Shown: positions 59,558 to 64,000 of the stretch, piece by piece
Position numbering within the stretch: position 1 is the first letter of the stretch
Layout: the number at the start of each line of letters is the position of its first letter
Source: Kitasatospora acidiphila
Lineage (GTDB): Bacteria > Actinomycetota > Actinomycetes > Streptomycetales > Streptomycetaceae
Direction of reading: 5' to 3'
DNA length: 64,000 nucleotides
Assembly: GCF_006636205.1 (NCBI RefSeq)
Contig: NZ_VIGB01000003.1
Location: forward strand, 2,604,001 to 2,668,000
The notes under the pieces: generated by a model
What the model was told of the DNA's origin: nothing
Database searches by the model: none
The model's input: the letters and a program-made list of their open reading frames with translations, nothing else
Made by a program: the position numbers and the translations under genes

Positions 59558-59617
59558 ATGAACGCTGTATCGACGTGGGTGCTCCCCGTTCCCGTCACGG
59601 CCGGGCGGCTGACGTAG
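59558..59617 (+). CDS. possible 19-aa leader peptide
   Basis: A short frame, MNAVSTWVLPVPVTAGRLT, is preceded by GAGGAGG 9 bases before its ATG, the best ribosome site in the area. It ends 51 bases before the hydrolase start. Its high-quality translation signal in a leader region suggests a regulatory peptide or small protein; the hydrophobic VSTWVLPVPV could also serve as a short membrane or ribosome-stalling segment. Confidence 0.45.
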   Translation: MNAVSTWVLPVPVTAGRLT

Positions 59618-59667
59618 CTGTCGCCGGGAGCGCCTCGACAACAAGGCCCTCCCGAAAGGCAACAGCT

Positions 59668-60453
59668 ATGTACTCTCTCCACTTCACTGCCGAGTCGGCG
59701 TCGAACGGCATGGTCGAGCGCGACTTCACCGTGGGCGGCGTCCCCGGCATCCCTGGCGTCCCCGGTGTCCTCTGGTCGCCGGCCTCCGACGCAGCCGACC
59801 ACGCGCCCCTGATCCTGATGGCCCACGGTGGCGGCAACCACAAGAAGCACCCGGCGATGTCGGGCCGCGCCCAGCGCCTGGTGGCCGGCTGCGGCTTCCA
59901 CGTCGCCGTCCTCGACGCGCCCGGTCACGGCGACCGGCCGCGCACGGCGCACGACGACGCCGAAATCGCCGAGCTGTTCCGGGCCCGGGCGGCGGGCGAG
60001 CCGGAAGGCCCGATCGTCGTGCGCTACAACGACCACCTGGCGGAGCTCGCCGTGCCCGAGTACCGGGCGGCCCTGGACGCCCTCCAGGAGCTCCCGGAGA
60101 TCGGCACCGATGGTCCGGTCGGCTTCTGGGGCATCAACATGGGCACCGCGATCGGCATCCCCTTCGTGGCGGTCGAACCCAGGATCACCGCCGTGGTCTT
60201 CGGCCAGCACTGGCCCGACACCCTGGCCGAGAAGGCGCGGCAGATCACCATCCCGATCGAGTTCGACCTGCAGTGGGATGACGAGCACATCTCGCGCGAG
60301 GCCGGTCTCGCGCTGTTCGACGCCTTCGCCTCGAAGGAGAAGTCGCTGCACGTGAACTCGGGCAAGCACAAGGAGCTGCCCAGGTTCGAGGCGGACAGCG
60401 CGGTCCGCTTCTTCGCCCGGCACTTCGGCCGACCGGTCGTGTCGCCGGCCTGA
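59668..60453 (+). CDS. alpha/beta hydrolase (dienelactone-hydrolase-like) with Asn at the nucleophile position
   Basis: A 261-residue alpha/beta hydrolase: ILMAHGGGNHKKHPAMSGRA (oxyanion HGGG), LDAPGHGDRPRTAHDD, and the nucleophile elbow GFWGINMGTAIGIPFV. The elbow normally reads G-x-S-x-G; here it is G-I-N-M-G, so the Ser is replaced by Asn. The late His is kept (NSGKHKELPRFE). The protein may be inactive or use another mechanism, for example ligand binding. AAAGG precedes the ATG by 8 bases. Confidence 0.9.
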   Translation: MYSLHFTAESASNGMVERDFTVGGVPGIPGVPGVLWSPASDAADHAPLILMAHGGGNHKKHPAMSGRAQRLVAGCGFHVAVLDAPGHGDRPRTAHDDAEIAELFRARAAGEPEGPIVVRYNDHLAELAVPEYRAALDALQELPEIGTDGPVGFWGINMGTAIGIPFVAVEPRITAVVFGQHWPDTLAEKARQITIPIEFDLQWDDEHISREAGLALFDAFASKEKSLHVNSGKHKELPRFEADSAVRFFARHFGRPVVSPA

Positions 60454-60463
60454 CCTGCGCGGT

Positions 60464-60495
60464 CGCGGCGCCCGGCTCACCGGCCGGGCGCCGCG
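60464..60495 (+). terminator. terminator of the hydrolase gene
   Basis: CGCGGCGCCCGGC and GCCGGGCGCCGCG form a perfect 13-bp stem with a 6-base loop, 11 bases after the stop codon. Confidence 0.85.
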
Positions 60496-60698
60496 CTGGC
60501 GCCCATCCCCGTTCAGGATCCGACGCACCCTGATCCCACACACCGTCAGACCTCCTCATCCCCATGACCATTGGACTGAACGAGTGGAGGCCGCGCCGCA
60601 TCAGCGGTAGACCACCCGTTCAGCCGGACAGTCAATGTGCCTTGACGCCGATAAGAGGTGACACGAACTGTCCGCTTTGCTCCAGGGGATGATCGGCG

Positions 60699-62449
60699 AT
60701 GCTCAGAAGGACCTTTCTCCGCGCCGGCTCGGTGACCGGTGCGCTGCTGGCCGGCGGTCTGCGAGCCGCACCGGCCGAAGCCCTCGCGCGGCGGGACCTG
60801 CCGCCGCGGATCCTGCCCAACCTGTTCCTGAACCCGATCGGGGACAGCGCCGCCATCCCCCGCTTCGTGAACACGCTCCCGCTGCCCACGCGGATCGACG
60901 CGCAGCACACGGACCGGATCGACATCGTGATGCGGCCGACCGTGCAGGACGTCATCGGTGGCGGCCTCGGACTGCGGACACCGGTGTGGGGCTACGGGCT
61001 GCACACCCCGCACGGCCCAGCGCAAGTGTCCTACCCCGGTCCCACGATCGTGGTCCGCAAGAACCGCCTTCTGAAAGTGAACTGGCTGAACGACCTACCC
61101 GCCCAGCACATGCTGCCGGTTGATGACAGCATCCACTGGGCGGGCTATCCCACCGAGGAGGGCGGGGGTGTGCCCACGGTGGTGCACCTGCACGGCGGCC
61201 ACACCGAGGCGAGGTCCGACGGCCACGCCGAGGCCTGGTACACCAGCCCCGCGACCGGCCACACCGGACCGGCCTACCAGACGACCCTGTACCACTACGA
61301 GAACAGCCAGGAAGCAGCCACGCTGTGGTACCACGACCACGCGATCGGCCTCACCCGCTTGAACGTCTATGCGGGCCTGGCCGGGTTCTACCTGCTGCGG
61401 GACGAGAACGAAGACGAACTGGTCAAAGACCATCTGCTGCCGACCGGTCCACATGAGCGGGAGATCGTCCTCCAGGACCGGTACTTCTATCCGAACGGTC
61501 ACCTGGCCTACCCGGACCAGGGTGCCGAGCAGAAGGCGCCGCCCTCGATCTTCACCGGCTTCACAGGAGACGTCGGGGTGGTCAACGGGGTCGCCTGGCC
61601 GCATCTGGACGTCGAGCCCCGCATGTACCGCCTGCGGGTGCTCAACGGCTCCAACGCCAAGACCTTCGATCTGCGCATGGTCGGGCCGGAGCTTTCACGG
61701 AATCCGTGGCCGCTCCCCGTGTACCAGATCGCCACGGACGGCGGCTTCCTGGAGCGGCCGCTCCGCCTGACCGACCCGCTGCCGCTGTCCCCGGCCGAAC
61801 GCGTCGACCTCGTGGTCGACTTCACAGGCATGGTGGACGGGGAGTACACCCTCACCCACGACGCCAGCACCCCCGGCACGACGGACGCCCTCCCGTTCAT
61901 GAAGTTCCGCGTCAACCAACCCCTGAACCGTGCCTGGCCGACGACCCGCCTGCCGAAGAGGCTGCGCCCGAAGCCGTTCCGGATCACCGAGTCGGCGACG
62001 GTCACACGCAAGGTCCTGCTGTCGTTCACCAAGGACGAGCTCCAGCGGTTCAAACTCATGCTGGGGACCGTGAAGGACGGCCGACTGACCTGGGACGACC
62101 CGGCCACCGAGACGCCCGTCCTGGGCGCCACGGAGATCTGGGAGATCTACACCACCATGGGGGCACGCACCCCATCCACCTCCACCTCGTCGAGTTCGAG
62201 GTGCTCGGCCGGTGGCCCTTCACCGCGGAGGTGAAGGACGACGGTTCCCTCACGGACATCAAGGTGGACGAGGCCCACGGACAGGAGCCGTTCCCGACCG
62301 AACGCGGCCCCAAGGACACCGTGCAGGTGCCCAAGGGCATGGTCACCAGGGTCAAGGCCACCTTCGACAAGCCGGGTATGTACATGTGGCACTGCCACAT
62401 CCTCGAACACGAGGACCACGAGATGATCCGGCCGTTGGAAGTCCACTGA
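60699..62449 (+). pseudogene. multicopper oxidase with a one-base frameshift
   Basis: A Tat-secreted multicopper oxidase (bilirubin-oxidase/CotA-like). It starts LRRTFLRAGSVTGALLAGGL (twin-Arg signal), with copper motifs VVHLHGGHTEARSDG and LWYHDHAIGLTRLN in the first frame. At about 62159-62163 a run of five G after AT interrupts the frame: ATEIWEIYTTMG is followed one base later by GTHPIHLHLVEFEVLGRWPF and MWHCHILEHEDHEM, the type 1/3 copper motifs, in another frame. Adding one G restores a 584-residue enzyme. Either a sequencing error in the homopolymer or a recent inactivating deletion. The first frame ends at 62234. Confidence 0.9.
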
Positions 62450-62532
62450 CCTACGCACCAATCGCACATCCCCGACCCCGCGTCCCGGACCTCGGGCCTC
62501 GGAACTCGGGCCTCCCCGAAAGGACTTCCCGC

Positions 62533-62793
62533 ATGCGTAGGCTCATCAGCGCATTCGCCACCGCCGGGTGCACCGCCGCCCTGATGCTGCTGCCGGCCGC
62601 AACGGCCCATGCCACGCCGGCCGGCTGCGTCTACAGCGACTCCACGGCGATCACTGCGGCCGACCCGACGGCCGTCACCAGCCTCACCTTCCCCGAAGGC
62701 GCCATCAACCCCGAGGGCCAGGTCTGCCACCACGGCACCTGGGTGGGCCCCAGCATCGACGACGGCAGCTACGACAGTGGCACCGGCGCCTGA
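62533..62793 (+). CDS. small secreted protein, 86 aa
   Basis: An 86-residue protein with a Sec signal peptide (RRLISAFATAGCTAALMLLP through AHA) and a mature part of about 57 residues with two Cys (AGCVYSDS and GQVCHHG), probably one disulfide. No family is recognised; the pattern is common among small streptomycete exported proteins. AAAGGA precedes the ATG. It follows the multicopper oxidase by 83 bases in the same direction. Confidence 0.8.
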   Translation: MRRLISAFATAGCTAALMLLPAATAHATPAGCVYSDSTAITAADPTAVTSLTFPEGAINPEGQVCHHGTWVGPSIDDGSYDSGTGA

Positions 62794-62920
62794 CCGCCAC
62801 TGACACCTGCGATGCAGGGCACTCTCGCCGGGTGGACTGGGTGACCTGCATCACCTCTCGTCACAACCCTTGCTGCTGCGGTGTCTTGAGGCCGACCCCT
62901 TGGAAGCGAAGGAGCGCCTC

Positions 62921-63286
62921 ATGAACCTCGCACTCTGGATCGCCGCCGGCCTGCTCGCCCTGGTCGCCCTGGCCGGCGGCGTCAGCAAGACCTTCGTGCC
63001 GAAGGCGAAGCTGGCCAAGGCCCATGGCGGGGAATGGGCCGGGGACGCCGGCACCGGCTTCGTCAAAACCCCGGGGATCCTCGAACTCCTCGCCGCAGTC
63101 GGCCTGGTGGCGCCCGCCGCGCTCCACATCGCGCCGGCCATGGTGCCGGTGACCGCCGTCTGCTGGGTCCTGCTGATGGTCGGCGCGATCATCACCCACC
63201 GCCGCTACGACGGGCAGGCCAAGTTCGTCGCGCTGAACCTGAGCTACCTCGTCCTCGCGGCATTCATCGCCCTCGGCCGCTCCTGA
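62921..63286 (+). CDS. DoxX family membrane protein
   Basis: A 121-residue protein with four membrane helices (LWIAAGLLALVALAGGVSKT, LELLAAVGLVAPAALHIAPA, VTAVCWVLLMVGAIITH, LNLSYLVLAAFIALGRS), the DoxX fold. DoxX-like proteins often lie beside SigJ-type (ECF41) sigma factors, as here, and belong to the group of carboxymuconolactone decarboxylase/DoxX-type targets. AAGGAG stands 7 bases before the ATG. Confidence 0.9.
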   Translation: MNLALWIAAGLLALVALAGGVSKTFVPKAKLAKAHGGEWAGDAGTGFVKTPGILELLAAVGLVAPAALHIAPAMVPVTAVCWVLLMVGAIITHRRYDGQAKFVALNLSYLVLAAFIALGRS

Positions 63287-63400
63287 CCCGCGCCCGATCC
63301 GCCAACTGCGCCAACCACCGCAGAGCCAACGCACCAAGGCACCCGCCGCCGCAATGGCAGCATGGGCGCAACAGCGATCATGAGGGGGATTGACCGAAGA

Positions 63401-64000
63401 ATGGGCACCCACGCCACCTCCGACCCGGCCACCGACGCCTTCGTGGCCCACCGCAACCTGCTCTTCACCGTCGCCTACGAGATGCTCGGCTCGGCGGCCG
63501 ATGCCGAAGACGTCCTCCAGGAAACCTGGTTGAGGTGGGTCAAGGTCGACCTGGCACAAGTGCGGGAGCACCGCGCCTACCTGGTGCGGATCACCACCCG
63601 CCAGTCGCTCAACCGGCTGCGCACCATGACGCGCCGCAAGGAGGCGTACGTCGGCCCATGGCTGCCCGAACCCATGCTCACCGCGCCCGACGTGGCCGAG
63701 GACGTCGAACTGGCGGAGAGCATGTCGATGGCGCTGATGCTCGTCCTCGAAACGCTGTCGCCGACCGAGCGCGCCGTCTTCGTGCTGCGCGAGGTCTTCG
63801 ACGTCGGCTACGACGAGATCGCGGCCGCCGTCGACAAGAGCCCCGCGGCCGTCCGCCAGATCGCACACCGCGCCCGCCGGCACGTCGATGCGCGCCGGCC
63901 TCGCGAGACGGTCTCCGCGAGCAGGACCAAGGCTGCCCTTGAGTCGTTCCAACACGCGCTCGCCACCGGCGACTTGCAGGGCTTCCTCGACGTGCTCGCC
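63401..64000 (+). CDS. SigJ-like (ECF41-type) sigma factor, partial
   Basis: An ECF sigma factor whose 3' end lies beyond the window. Region 2: HRNLLFTVAYEMLGSAADAE and DVLQETWLRW; region 4: LSPTERAVFVLREVFDVGYD and VDKSPAAVRQIAHRARRHVD. A C-terminal SnoaL-like extension, typical of ECF41/SigJ, begins at ESFQHALATGDLQGFLDVLA. ECF41 factors carry their own regulatory domain instead of a separate anti-sigma factor and often control neighbouring DoxX or carboxymuconolactone decarboxylase genes. ATG 63401 or ATG 63380 may be the start. Confidence 0.92.
   Translation, partial: MGTHATSDPATDAFVAHRNLLFTVAYEMLGSAADAEDVLQETWLRWVKVDLAQVREHRAYLVRITTRQSLNRLRTMTRRKEAYVGPWLPEPMLTAPDVAEDVELAESMSMALMLVLETLSPTERAVFVLREVFDVGYDEIAAAVDKSPAAVRQIAHRARRHVDARRPRETVSASRTKAALESFQHALATGDLQGFLDVLA

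Noticed and set aside
62155-62234. Programmed ribosomal frameshifting in the multicopper oxidase
   Set aside because: The site has no slippery heptamer or following pseudoknot that I can see, and multicopper oxidases are not known to use it; a deletion or sequencing error is simpler.

Overview
This is a GC-rich actinobacterial chromosome segment, almost certainly from a member of the Streptomycetaceae (Streptomyces, Kitasatospora or a close relative). The evidence is strong G/C bias at third codon positions, GTG and TTG starts with GGAGG-type ribosome sites, and Streptomyces-typical families (FHA-FHA-ABC transporter, SGM_5486 mini-protein, DUF3099, DUF397/XRE pair, SARP-type TPR protein, ECF41-type sigma factor). 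From memory, the order serB - MFS/GntR - fabI/fabG - tldD/tldE - moaA - actP resembles a conserved core block of the S. coelicolor chromosome near SCO1808-SCO1823. I saw no tRNA, rRNA or CRISPR.

Layout. 1-5.7 kb: the end of a TPR regulator, an orphan ECF sigma factor, small hypotheticals, a YdeN/RBBP9-type hydrolase, and a beta-hydroxyacid dehydrogenase-like gene divergent from a LysR regulator. 5.6-6.0 kb: two gene fragments facing away from each other, a recombination scar. 6.2-10.7 kb: a compact three-gene cassette (TPR-CHAT caspase-like protease, small Cys-containing protein, membrane protein) that looks like a conflict or cell-death system; it is the best candidate for an undescribed system here. 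10.8-13.9 kb: a GNAT, then a DHA2 efflux pump behind a 35-bp perfect palindrome with its TetR-type regulator downstream. 13.9-18.1 kb: an XRE-MurA fusion with its own palindromic operator, and an FHA-FHA-ABC transporter.

18.4-34.5 kb is mainly housekeeping: serB, Uma2 nuclease, SixA phosphatase, CynX/NimT-type MFS with SGM_5486 and a divergent GntR, fabG-fabI, a metallo-beta-lactamase-fold hydrolase, tldD-tldE (one-base overlap), kptA, DUF3099, moaA, and DUF485-actP. 34.5-46.4 kb is metabolic and regulatory: a zinc alcohol dehydrogenase, an exonuclease-BRCT gene running without a stop into an SDR gene, a two-component system, a quinone-oxidoreductase/TetR divergent pair, a lipoprotein, a 5'-truncated flavin reductase, an LLM oxidoreductase and an SRPBCC protein.

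46.4-55.4 kb is accessory: a tandem pair of secreted B-lectin-like proteins, an XRE-NACHT-transmembrane NTPase with palindromes at its promoter, a WhiJ/AbaA-like cluster (XRE, DUF397, RsbW-like ATPase, two tiny coupled genes), DUF1877, and a complete IS630-family element nested among two older transposase remnants. 55.4-64 kb: SnoaL, VOC, nucleoside deaminase/LLM pair, AsnC-type regulator, asparaginase, a hydrolase whose nucleophile Ser is replaced by Asn, a frameshifted multicopper oxidase, a DoxX protein and the start of a SigJ-like sigma factor.

A recurring oddity is short tandem repeats between genes or across stop codons (15/16-, 15-, 17-, 17-, 8- and about 7-bp periods), and perfect palindromes at promoters of self-regulated genes.
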